Below are positions 36,163 to 44,286 of a stretch of 64,000 nucleotides of DNA, in pieces. The notes below the pieces were generated by a model, which searched no databases, had not been told where the DNA came from, and saw only the letters and a program-made list of their open reading frames with translations. The DNA comes from Nostoc sp. JL33. GTDB lineage: Bacteria; Cyanobacteriota; Cyanobacteriia; Cyanobacteriales; Nostocaceae. Location of the stretch: contig NZ_JABXKP010000100.1 in assembly GCF_017114985.1 (NCBI RefSeq), forward strand, positions 24,761 through 88,760, in the 5' to 3' direction. Each line of letters starts with the position of its first letter. Position 1 is the first letter of the stretch. The position numbers and the translations under genes were made by a program.

Positions 36163-36200
36163 AAAAAACCGTGGTTGCTAAAAATTTAACCACGGTTTTA
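36163..36200. terminator. Terminator hairpin downstream of the BI-1 gene
   Basis: AAAACCGTGGTT...AACCACGGTTTT, an 11-12-bp stem with A/T runs on both sides, about 40 bp past the stop at 36239. It serves the minus-strand gene. Confidence 0.8.
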
Positions 36201-36238
36201 CCTTATAAAACTTTACTTTTGTTAGTGGCTACAGACAA

Positions 36239-36967
36239 TTAATCGCGGCCATTGATGGCAATTAGCAACCGCAAGATAAAGACGAACAAGTTGATGTAAG
36301 TGAGGTACATCGACAAAGCAGCAGGCAGATATTGGTCATCGCTGTAAGTGCGGGGCAAGATGTAGAAATCGACAACAGAAACCCCAACAAACAGGAATAC
36401 TCCTAAACCGGAGATCGCAATTTCTAACCAATTTGGCGTGTAAACACCAAACATGGCAAAGGCGAATTGGGCAAGGCACACAACCACCAAGGCGATAACA
36501 CCGAGATTGATGGTTTTCGTCAAAGCCATCCCATCTTGTTCAGAAAGATTTGAACCAATTTGACGGGCAGCAATAAAGGTGACACCACAACCAAGGGCAG
36601 CCAACCCAATGCCTTGAATGCCAACACCTTGGGATCTCAAAGCGACAAATATCAAGCCACTGAGAGTATATCCAGACAAGAGGCTGTAGGTTGCCAACAG
36701 GGGTAGTGCAAGACCCTTGTTACCTTTTTGGGCAACATTTTGAGCAACAAAAAACAAAATTAACTCCAAAATCACCGCACCAATGAAGGTGGGAAAGAAT
36801 ATTCCGGGGTTAGTACGAATAACTCCCAAACCCCCGTAGGTTCCTAATGCCGTTAGCACCAATCCACCACCGACATAGGGGAGGGCGTTGGCAATCACAT
36901 TTGGGCCAACGAGGGCGTGAGATTTAGCCTCACGGATAGCTTCACGAAAATTACTGGTATTGCTCAT
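36239..36967 (-). CDS. Bax inhibitor-1 family membrane protein
   Basis: 242 residues with about seven membrane helices and a short cytoplasmic N-terminus. Family-like stretches are LATYSLLSGYTLSGLIF, GVFLFVGVSVVDFYIL and the ending YLTYINLFVFILRLL. Bacterial members (YccA, YetJ) are linked to FtsH regulation or calcium leak. Which applies here is unknown. Confidence 0.85.
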   Translation of the reverse strand: MSNTSNFREAIREAKSHALVGPNVIANALPYVGGGLVLTALGTYGGLGVIRTNPGIFFPTFIGAVILELILFFVAQNVAQKGNKGLALPLLATYSLLSGYTLSGLIFVALRSQGVGIQGIGLAALGCGVTFIAARQIGSNLSEQDGMALTKTINLGVIALVVVCLAQFAFAMFGVYTPNWLEIAISGLGVFLFVGVSVVDFYILPRTYSDDQYLPAALSMYLTYINLFVFILRLLIAINGRD

Positions 36968-37146
36968 ATTGAAAAACTGTTTTTTAGGGAAACGTTCTGC
37001 TTATTCCTATTCTTACCAAGATTTAGGGCAAGTAACCAGGAAGGGGTTACGCAAGTTAGAAGGCAACTAAACAAAAAAAATTATGCCAGGTTGAAATTTT
37101 TATCTAAAAATCAAAAATAACCTGCAACAGAGAGAATAGGAAAATC

Positions 37147-37275
37147 ATGCGTAATAATACTGAACTGTTAAGTCCGACTGCTGATAAGTTCAGTGAAACG
37201 ACGATGGCTTATTCTGGCTTGACTAGAGAAAATAATGACAGCTTAAAAGAAAATATACGCAGCTCCAATTTCTGA
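37147..37275 (+). CDS. Possible 42-aa ORF upstream of the sigma factor gene
   Basis: ATG 37147 to TGA 37273-37275: MRNNTELLSPTADKFSETTM, then AYSGLTRENNDSLKENIR. Polar, Ser/Asn-rich. It ends 29 bp before the sigma factor start. It could be a small regulator, a leader peptide or chance. Confidence 0.35.
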   Translation: MRNNTELLSPTADKFSETTMAYSGLTRENNDSLKENIRSSNF

Positions 37276-37304
37276 GGAATAGGAGTTACAACAAGGGAAT
37301 GTAT

Positions 37305-38090
37305 ATGGCAACAAGTGAGTCCTCTTTACGAATTGATGGTATAGAATTATTACACTTGTACCACCAGAATCCTTCTATTAAACTTCGTAATAAACTTGTA
37401 CAGTTACATACTGGCTTAGTGCGGAAAATGGCTCATAAATTCAGCCATCAATGTAATGAACCTTATGAAGATTTAGAACAAATCGGTTATTTTGGTTTGA
37501 TTAGGGCAATTGAGCGCTTCGACCCTAGCCAAGGATATGCTTTTAGTTCCTTTGCTGTACCATATATTCGCGGTGAGATGCTGCACTTTTTGCGCGATCG
37601 CAGTACTCTATTAAAAATTCCCCGTCGTTGGCAAGAACTATACAATGAAGGGCAAAAGATTCGCAAGGACTTGGCAATGTCTTTAGGTCGCCTTCCCAAA
37701 GATGCTGAAATCGCTAAGGAACTTCGGGTATCTCTGCAAGAATGGCAAGAAACCAAGTTAGCTGCTCAAAACCGTATGCCTTTGAGTTTAGATGCCACCG
37801 CACTTAACTATGTTGATTGCCAAATAACCTTGGGTGAGGCACTTCCTTGTCCTCGTTCTCATGTTCTCCTGCAAGAAGAGGAAGAACGCCAACAACTCCA
37901 AGGCGCAATAAATATGTTGGAAGAAAAGCCCCGCATGGCAGTTGAAATGGTATTTTTGAAGGAACTGTCTCGCAAGGATGCTGCTAAGAATATTGGCACT
38001 AGTCCAATGACGGTAACGCGGTATCTGCAAAAGGGAATCCAGGATTTGATTTACTATTTGCAACCACAGGTGATGCCCACTGGATCTTGA
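37305..38090 (+). CDS. sigF: Group 3 RNA polymerase sigma factor, SigF type
   Basis: 261 residues; ATG 37305 is favoured over ATG 37299 because AAGGGA lies six bases before it. Region 2 has EDLEQIGYFGLIRAIERFDP and FSSFAVPYIRGEMLHFLRDR; region 3 KIPRRWQEL; region 4.2 a helix-turn-helix, SRKDAAKNIGTSPMTVTRYL. This is the SigB/SigF-like class; in cyanobacteria SigF is linked to pili and motility. No anti-sigma gene is adjacent. Confidence 0.85.
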   Translation: MATSESSLRIDGIELLHLYHQNPSIKLRNKLVQLHTGLVRKMAHKFSHQCNEPYEDLEQIGYFGLIRAIERFDPSQGYAFSSFAVPYIRGEMLHFLRDRSTLLKIPRRWQELYNEGQKIRKDLAMSLGRLPKDAEIAKELRVSLQEWQETKLAAQNRMPLSLDATALNYVDCQITLGEALPCPRSHVLLQEEEERQQLQGAINMLEEKPRMAVEMVFLKELSRKDAAKNIGTSPMTVTRYLQKGIQDLIYYLQPQVMPTGS

Positions 38091-38143
38091 TGTCATTAGT
38101 CAATGGTCAGTGGTTAGTAGAAAAGCAACTGACAAATGACTAA

Positions 38144-40174
38144 TTATCGAGATTTTAAATCAGCGATCGCACCTTTGGTCATAGCAGCAATCGCTTGATC
38201 TGTCGCTTTCGGCAAATGATAATATTTACCGCCTGCTGTTTGCGATAATTCCTTAGCAAAGCCCGTGGACACGAATTTACTTTCCGTATCAATTACTAAT
38301 AGTTGCATCCCCAGAGCACGGATTCTGGCAGCAATTTCTAATAATTCTCCTTTGATATCTGGCTTTTCTCCTGGTTCTAGCTGTTCACCCAAAGAACGCG
38401 CTAAGGGAATATTACCTCGTCCATCGGTTATCGCTACAAGCACAACTTGCCCAATATCTCCACTCATCTGAGCATTTAAGCCGACGCGCACAGCTTGGGT
38501 TAAACCATGCGCTAAGGGCGAACCCCCACCACACGGCAACCTTTCCAAGCGGTTACGCGCCAAAGCAATAGAACGTGTTGGAGGCAATAATACCTCTGCT
38601 TGTTCTCCCCGGAAGGGAATTAATGCTATTTGGTCGCGGTTTTGATAAGCTTCTGTCAACAGTTGCATCACCGCACCTTTAGCCGATTGCATTCGGTTCA
38701 GGGCCATTGAGCCAGAAGCATCTACCACAAATACAACCAACGCCCCGGCTTTACGTACTAGGCGTTTCGAGCGAATATCAGCCTGTTCGACAATAACTTT
38801 TCTGTCTGGTTGTCTTTCTCTTCGGGCTTTTTGATAGGGAGCAGCAGCTCTCAAGGTAGCATCTACTGCAATGCGTCGTGCTTTCCCCTTGGGCAACATT
38901 GGCTTAATGTAGCGTCCCCTGTCATCGGAAAAGATCACACTACGACTACCAGATTTACCTTGCCGCTTCGCCATTTGAGTAAAGTAAAGCACGTTGTCAT
39001 CAAGAATTACCCCTTCTGGATCAAAAATGAATTCTTCCGGGATGCTGGGGGGTTCTTGCTCTTGATTTTCTTCCTTTTCTTCCTGTTCTTCCTGTTCCTC
39101 TTCTGATTCCTCCTGGGGTTCTTCTTGATTCTGTGGTGGGGGTGGAGGTGGTGGTGGTGATTGTTCTGGTGGTGGTGTCTGCACAACTGTGGCGCGTGGA
39201 ACAATCACCAGTTCCACAGCACGGCGCAAATCTTCAGCATTAACTGTTGTTCGTCCCTCCAAAGCCGCCGCCGCTTTGGCTACCCGCGTGGCGAATAACT
39301 CGGCGCGATGTCCCTGAACTCCGCCGCGAATCGCCTCATCTACTAAATAGGCAATTTGTTCATGGGTGATGATTACTTCTTTCAACCATTCCCGTGCCAA
39401 GATGATTTGGGTTTTGAGCGCGTCTAAGTCTTCGTTGTACTGTTGGAGGAAGTCTTGGGGAGATTTGGAATAAGCGATCGCAACTTCAACTGCTTCTACT
39501 CTTTGATCTAAGCCGAGTACACCGTCAGCAGAGAGTGCGATCGCAATTCTATCTAACAAATGCTCCCGTAATCCGCCTTCTTCTGGGTTGTAGGTGGCAA
39601 TAAACAAAGATTTACACGGATGCTGAAAACTAATCCCTTCCCGTTCAATCTGGTTGCGTCCCTCAGATAACACTGTTAGAAGCTGATTTGATATTTGGTC
39701 ATCTAATAAATTAATTTCATCTACGTACAGTACACCCCGGTTAGCTGTAGCGAGTAACCCAGGCTGAAAAATTGTATCACCTTCTTTTACCGACTTTTCC
39801 ACATCCACCGAACCGAGGAGTCTGTCTTCAGTGATACCTAGAGGAATTTGCAAAAAAGGCGCTCTGATGATTTCGACGGGCACATCTTGAATGTCTTTGT
39901 CTGCGTACTCCGCCAACAGTTGATCATCCCATTCTTCTGGGTGGTTGGGGTCACAATTGCTGATTGAACCTTTGACAACTTCAATCGGCGGTAGTAGAGC
40001 GTGGATAGCACGAGCCATCACAGATTTTGCCGTACCGCGACGACCTGCGATCGCCACTCCCCCCAAACCAGGATCAACTGCGGCTAACAGCAAGGCTAAT
40101 TTAATTGCTTCTTGACCGACTACGGCTGTCAAGGGAAAGGCAGTGATCGTGGAATTGATAGTAGGCGCGGCCAT
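38144..40174 (-). CDS. chlD: Magnesium chelatase subunit ChlD
   Basis: 676 residues. N-terminal AAA+ domain with GRRGTAKSVMARA and LYVDEINLLDDQ. A Pro-rich then Glu-rich linker (about residues 335-380) follows. The C-terminal VWA domain has the MIDAS motif VDASGSMALNRM and AITDGRGNIPL. Together with ChlI and ChlH it inserts Mg into protoporphyrin IX, the first committed step to chlorophyll. hemH in this window takes the competing iron branch. Confidence 0.96.
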   Translation of the reverse strand: MAAPTINSTITAFPLTAVVGQEAIKLALLLAAVDPGLGGVAIAGRRGTAKSVMARAIHALLPPIEVVKGSISNCDPNHPEEWDDQLLAEYADKDIQDVPVEIIRAPFLQIPLGITEDRLLGSVDVEKSVKEGDTIFQPGLLATANRGVLYVDEINLLDDQISNQLLTVLSEGRNQIEREGISFQHPCKSLFIATYNPEEGGLREHLLDRIAIALSADGVLGLDQRVEAVEVAIAYSKSPQDFLQQYNEDLDALKTQIILAREWLKEVIITHEQIAYLVDEAIRGGVQGHRAELFATRVAKAAAALEGRTTVNAEDLRRAVELVIVPRATVVQTPPPEQSPPPPPPPPQNQEEPQEESEEEQEEQEEKEENQEQEPPSIPEEFIFDPEGVILDDNVLYFTQMAKRQGKSGSRSVIFSDDRGRYIKPMLPKGKARRIAVDATLRAAAPYQKARRERQPDRKVIVEQADIRSKRLVRKAGALVVFVVDASGSMALNRMQSAKGAVMQLLTEAYQNRDQIALIPFRGEQAEVLLPPTRSIALARNRLERLPCGGGSPLAHGLTQAVRVGLNAQMSGDIGQVVLVAITDGRGNIPLARSLGEQLEPGEKPDIKGELLEIAARIRALGMQLLVIDTESKFVSTGFAKELSQTAGGKYYHLPKATDQAIAAMTKGAIADLKSR

Positions 40175-40268
40175 TGTTTGCTTTCATAGCGAGTCTTGGC
40201 CTTTAGCATACCAATTTCTGGCACATTTAGAATAAGTATTATGGTGGCAATGAGACAAAGGTAAGGTT

Positions 40269-40856
40269 ATGAGTATTGCTCAGGCTAAACGCTTCACACT
40301 GGATGAATACCACAGGCTTGGAGAATTGGGTTTTTTCCATGAAGATGACCACATTGAATTAATCAACGGCGAAATTATTGAGATGGCATCCAAAGGTACA
40401 GCTCATGAAACTTGTTTAAGGAATTTATGGAAACAACTCCCAAAGATTGTAGGAGATAGGGCAACTCTACAATCTCAAGCGCCAATTACTTTACCACCTA
40501 ACAGTGAACCTGAACCAGATTTTGCGATTGTTCAAAACCGAGATGATAATTATCTGTCGGCTCATCCTAAACCGACTGATGTGTTATTGGTGATGGAGGT
40601 TGCAGATTCTTCTTTAGCTTATGACCAAGATGTGAAAATCCCTCTCTATGCTAAAGCGGGTATTACTGATTATTGGATATTCAATTTATTCGATAATTAT
40701 TTGGAAGCTTACAGTGAACCATATCAGGATAATCAAGGCAGACATGGTTATTCAAATAAGAGAATTTTCTTGTCAAATGAGGTAATAACTTTTCCCTGCT
40801 TCCCTGATTTATCTCTTAATTTAGCTAGGGTGTTTCCGCCCAAGCAGAATTTTTAA
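40269..40856 (+). CDS. Uma2 family PD-(D/E)XK-like protein
   Basis: 195 residues. Family pattern: FTLDEYHRLGELGFF at the start, DHIELINGEI, EPDFAIVQ, and VMEVADSSLAYDQDVKIPLY, then GITDYWIFNL. Uma2 proteins are very abundant in cyanobacteria and have a restriction-endonuclease-like fold (D, E and K positions visible). Function unsettled. Confidence 0.92.
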   Translation: MSIAQAKRFTLDEYHRLGELGFFHEDDHIELINGEIIEMASKGTAHETCLRNLWKQLPKIVGDRATLQSQAPITLPPNSEPEPDFAIVQNRDDNYLSAHPKPTDVLLVMEVADSSLAYDQDVKIPLYAKAGITDYWIFNLFDNYLEAYSEPYQDNQGRHGYSNKRIFLSNEVITFPCFPDLSLNLARVFPPKQNF

Positions 40857-41034
40857 ACTTTGCTATGGCATAAAACGATGTTTGTAAAGTTTAATTTATT
40901 AATCGCCCTGCGAATAGAAAATATAAAATCAGGGGTTCTTAACCCAGGTCGGTGGGTTTTGTCTGTGTAGCCGCGAATTCTATTCGCCCAATACTTTTCA
41001 AACATCCTCTAAGACCAAGCAAAGAGTAATTCTT

Positions 41035-41643
41035 ATGGCTTATAGTGATTTCAAAGTTATTGAAGTTATTGATTCTTTTGGTTTAGTTATTCACGAGTTA
41101 TCTGGACTATTCGCAAATGTACAAGAGCAAGAATGTAGTGATTTATTATCTACCATTGTTAGGGAAAATGTTGATTTAGCAGTAGCGATAAGTACAGAAA
41201 AAGCTCGGAGTGAAATGATAATAAGTCCAATTTTATTAGAAATTAGGCGCAAATTTAATTATGAAATCAGCTTGTTTTCTGGAGTTGATTTTACTGTTGA
41301 TAGCCAGCGAGGATTAAATGGCTTTTGTGGTTTTATTTTGAGTCTTTCTTCAGAGCAGTTGCTTGTACGTAGTCCGGTGATTGTCTTAGTAGAAAGTAAA
41401 AATGAGAATTTAAGGTCTGGTTTAGCGCAATGTATTGCCGAAATGGTAGCTGCTCAGTTATTTAACGAGAGAGGTGGAAATCAAATTAAAGCTATATATG
41501 GTGCTGTTACTATCGGTACTATTTGGCAATTTCTCAAACTTGAAGGCAATGTAGTTTCAATTGATTTGAGTGAGTATTATATTAAGGATATTAAGAGAAT
41601 TTTAGGTATTTTGTATGGTGCGATCGCGCAAAGTAAGCCGTAA
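41035..41643 (+). CDS. PD-(D/E)XK-like hypothetical protein, paralogue of 25067-25679
   Basis: 202 residues. The core STEKARSEMIISPILLEIRR, FNYEISLFSG and VIVLVESKNENLRSGLAQCI matches the frameshifted copy at 25 kb. The ExK of a nuclease fold is kept (VESKNE), but the preceding Asp is replaced: GFCGFILS here versus GRCDFILS there. The intact copy may thus be catalytically inactive. Family common in cyanobacteria, function unknown. Confidence 0.75.
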   Translation: MAYSDFKVIEVIDSFGLVIHELSGLFANVQEQECSDLLSTIVRENVDLAVAISTEKARSEMIISPILLEIRRKFNYEISLFSGVDFTVDSQRGLNGFCGFILSLSSEQLLVRSPVIVLVESKNENLRSGLAQCIAEMVAAQLFNERGGNQIKAIYGAVTIGTIWQFLKLEGNVVSIDLSEYYIKDIKRILGILYGAIAQSKP

Positions 41644-41726
41644 ATTATTTATTAGCTAAAATATTATTTAAATAAATGGTGGTTTTGAGAGAATACGATA
41701 GATGATTATTAAACTTAAGGGATAAT

Positions 41727-41760
41727 AGGCGATGTCTTACGACAAGCCGCTACGCGTCTA
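41727..41760. repeat. Interspersed repeat fragment
   Basis: GCGATGTCTTACGACAAGCC and CTACGCGTCTACG, related to the dispersed cores at 33524. Confidence 0.6.
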
Positions 41761-41845
41761 CGTTTTTACTAAAACTTCATAAATAACTATATTGACATCC
41801 AGCATCAGCTATGCAATTGTGTATGTAAGATAGCAAAATAACCGC

Positions 41846-42140
41846 ACTCTAAAGCGCAGGTTTTTGGTGTTGTCTCAGCAGCAGAATTCCTAGTTTCCTG
41901 CCGAGCTTCGTGTCATCCCTTCGGCTGAGTATTCAGTCCAATGTCAGGTCAACTGATTGACTAGACTTTCAACGGGAAGACAAGATGTTTGGATGAATGT
42001 TCAGGGGAAAGGATGACGCGAAACTTGGTAGGAAGCCAGGAGTTCTACGGCTGAGACTTGAACCAAAGGAAAGCGACGGTAGAGAGCTTTATTTCAGGGA
42101 AGTACTTTTTGAGTGCAAATTCCTCGTATAAAGCCCTACT
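41846..42140 (+). ncRNA. Unassigned long structured RNA upstream of the NYN gene
   Basis: Arms 41884-41918 and about 42011-42045 pair over about 35 positions with only two mismatches and several G-U pairs. One arm holds GAATTCCTAGTTTCCTGCC and the other GGTAGGAAGCCAGGAGTTC. Inside are smaller hairpins (CTGAGTATTCAG at 41925-41936). A separate 3' hairpin spans 42083-42135 (GAGCTTTAT...ATAAAGCCC), and a 5' hairpin lies at 41851-41872 (ACCGCACTCTAAAGCGCAGG). Strand is chosen from G-U orientation and the downstream gene. No known class recognised. Confidence 0.5.
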
Positions 42141-42202
42141 ACTGGTAGATGTGTAATTTGTTGAAGCTGTCCAGTTCACCAAAGAATACTGGATACATTA
42201 CG

Positions 42203-42982
42203 ATGGCATACGCTAATCAATCTTTCAATAGACAAACAAGCCAGCAGAAAAATTCTATCGGTATTTTTGCCGATATTCAAAACGTCTCTTCAATTAAAGG
42301 AAAGGGTCATTTGTTGCTGGAATTTGCCCAATCGAAGGGGCGTATAGGCTGCAAAAATGTCTACTATAATTCACACTACATAGACCAAGTTTCTACCAAA
42401 AATGAGCTAGAAATTTTTGGTATGAAGGGTGTTGATGTTCCTGATAATTCAGAGAATAGTGCAGATTATAGATTGATAAATGACTGTATTAATTGGGTTG
42501 CCTTTAATGCTTCAGTTAATATAATTATCCTCGTATTAGGAGACTGGGACTATGCTGGCTTAATTTGCATTTTAAAGGCTTTAGGTAAAAAAGTCATTGT
42601 CTTTGCTCAACGAGGTAGTGAGAGTTCAGAGTTGATTAAACTAGTTGGTAATGATAACTTCTACTTTGTAGATGAATTACCTCAGCTAGTTGCCAATAGC
42701 AATAAGACTCAACCTCAAAACACAGCTCTTGTGTCTCAGATTAATTACAATGAGGCTATAGAGTATATGACTGAAGCTATCAACACTGCCTTAAGCCAAG
42801 GCAAGCCTACCGTATTTGGATACGTTAACACATTGATGCGTCAGCATTGTAATAAATATCAGGGATTTTCCTCTATTTCCATGCCTGATGGCAAGAAGTT
42901 TAAAAACTTTAGTCAGTTTGTTAATGCTGCTGTAAGAGATCGTAAAGTGCAAAGGGAAGGTCAGGAATTGTTTTTAATTTAG
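42203..42982 (+). CDS. NYN-domain (LabA-like) protein with OST-HTH/LOTUS-like tail
   Basis: 259 residues from ATG 42203 (MAYANQSFNRQTSQ); the frame from 42149 runs into the structured leader. The PIN-like NYN domain has IGIFADIQNVSS at the start, then NELEIFGMKGVDV, SADYRLINDCINWV and IILVLGDWDYAGLI, giving the conserved acidic residues. The C-terminal 75 residues (PTVFGYVNTLMRQHC, FKNFSQFVNAAVRDRKV) look like an OST-HTH RNA-binding domain. RNA cleavage is plausible; not shown. Confidence 0.8.
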   Translation: MAYANQSFNRQTSQQKNSIGIFADIQNVSSIKGKGHLLLEFAQSKGRIGCKNVYYNSHYIDQVSTKNELEIFGMKGVDVPDNSENSADYRLINDCINWVAFNASVNIIILVLGDWDYAGLICILKALGKKVIVFAQRGSESSELIKLVGNDNFYFVDELPQLVANSNKTQPQNTALVSQINYNEAIEYMTEAINTALSQGKPTVFGYVNTLMRQHCNKYQGFSSISMPDGKKFKNFSQFVNAAVRDRKVQREGQELFLI

Positions 42983-43013
42983 TTAGACAAACTAGCTATT
43001 TTAAATAGCTTTT

Positions 43014-43045
43014 AAAAGCCCAGTTTTATCCTAAGCTGGGTTTTG
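43014..43045 (+). terminator. Terminator after the NYN gene
   Basis: AAAAGCCCAG...CTGGGTTTT hairpin about 30 bp past the stop. Confidence 0.75.
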
Positions 43046-43141
43046 CCAATACACCGCAATTTGCGGTTTTTTCATATCTGAATAAAAGCACACTTGTAAA
43101 GTTTCCCAACAGTTAATTTACGCAACAATCCACAAGATAAA

Positions 43142-43825
43142 ATGCACAAAGTTCTAATATTCCATGATGAAAAACTTCTGCGACAAGCACTTACCCACCG
43201 TTCTTATGTCAACGAACATCCTGGAGAAGGCGAACATAACGAACGTCTAGAGTTTCTTGGTGATGCTATTCTAAATTTCTTAAGTGGTAAATATCTCTAT
43301 GAAAAACACGCAGAAAAGGGAGAAGATGAATTAACTCGGCGGCGTTCTGCGCTGGTAGATGAGAAGCAATTAGCAAAATTTGCTATTGAAGTAGGTTTAG
43401 ATTTTCGGATGCGTCTAGGACAAGGTGCAATACGAGATGGAGGCTACCAAAATCCTAATTTACTTAGCAGTACATTTGAAGCTGTGATTGGTGCTTATTA
43501 TCTGGATAACAAGTCAGATATTGAGGAAGTTCGCAAAATTGTAGAACCTTTGTTTAATTCTGTACCTGAGAATATTGTTGTGTCTCGCTCTAATGTAGAC
43601 TCAAAAAATCGCTTTCAGGAATGGGTGCAACGCAATCTTACCCCAAATCCCCCTAAATATTTCACAGAGCAAAGTGGCCCTTCTCACGCGCCACAATTCA
43701 TCGCAAAAGTTTTGGTAGATGAAAAAATTTACGGCGAAGGTCAGGGAGGCAATAAAAAAGAGGCTGAAAAAGCTGCTGCTGAAGATGCGCTAGCTGAGTT
43801 GAAAAAGCAAGGTTTGTTGTTGTAA
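43142..43825 (+). CDS. rnc: Ribonuclease III
   Basis: 227 residues. RNase III signature HNERLEFLGDAILNFLSG (about residues 36-53), second metal cluster SSTFEAVIGAYYLDN, and a C-terminal dsRNA-binding domain (KNRFQEWVQRNL, then GEGQGGNKKEAEKAAAEDAL). It cuts double-stranded RNA, including rRNA precursors. The start at ATG 43142 suits the family. Confidence 0.95.
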   Translation: MHKVLIFHDEKLLRQALTHRSYVNEHPGEGEHNERLEFLGDAILNFLSGKYLYEKHAEKGEDELTRRRSALVDEKQLAKFAIEVGLDFRMRLGQGAIRDGGYQNPNLLSSTFEAVIGAYYLDNKSDIEEVRKIVEPLFNSVPENIVVSRSNVDSKNRFQEWVQRNLTPNPPKYFTEQSGPSHAPQFIAKVLVDEKIYGEGQGGNKKEAEKAAAEDALAELKKQGLLL

Positions 43826-43905
43826 AAATGATTTTTATCTCACGCCTTACCGCAGAAACCAAATCATAACTAGCCCAAGGAGAGTTATTTTAATGAATAT
43901 ACTTT

Positions 43906-44004
43906 GATATCCCTGCAAGAGATATTTATCATGATGCTGTTAAGAATGCCTCAATTCAACAAGGCTGGATAATTACAGATGACTCCCTACATTTAAAGCT
44001 TGTC
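43906..44004 (+). pseudogene. xisH fragment (fdxN-element excision controlling factor)
   Basis: This stretch reads DIPARDIYHDAVKNASIQQG then WIITDDSLHLKLV without stop. It matches my memory of the XisH N-terminus (ARDxxHxxVKxALxxDGWxITxDPL). No start in frame, no remainder of the gene and no xisI follow, so it is a relic. Confidence 0.7.
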
Positions 44005-44286
44005 ATTACCAACATCTTTTAAATCTTGCGCTTGGTTCCCATCCCACCTCAGAATCAATTCCTCTTGCTTATAGCTTGCATTCCTCTCAAGAGGACTAAA
44101 TACAAGATTTTAAACGATGTAGATGGCTAAACTTTGTGAAATGGAAAATTTCAGTCCACTTAAGTGGACTTGAGCTATTAGCCCCGAACTTCAGTTCTGG
44201 GCGGGATATCGGTTAGCGCGACACTTTCACTAGTAACATACACAATATGCAGTTTCATGAGTGTTTAAACTATACTATAAACTTTC
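44004..44286. other. Intergenic DNA with dispersed repeat
   Basis: Holds the second copy of the AGTCCACTT hairpin repeat (44153-44205). No gene seen. Confidence 0.6.
44153..44205. repeat. Dispersed hairpin repeat, copy 2
   Basis: AGTCCACTTAAGTGGACTTG and AGCTATTAGCCC match copy 1 at 11161. The second stem uses GAACTTCAGTTC instead of GCAATTTATTGC, so pairing is kept with different bases. Confidence 0.8.

Noticed and set aside
42041..42075. Possible TPP riboswitch (GGCTGAGA followed by GAACC)
   Set aside because: The rest of the thi-box (CTGATCTGGATAATGCCAGCG) is absent and the downstream gene is a NYN protein.
41846..42140. RNase P RNA or tmRNA
   Set aside because: The conserved GAGGAAAGTCCGGGC of RNase P and the tRNA-like ends of tmRNA are missing.
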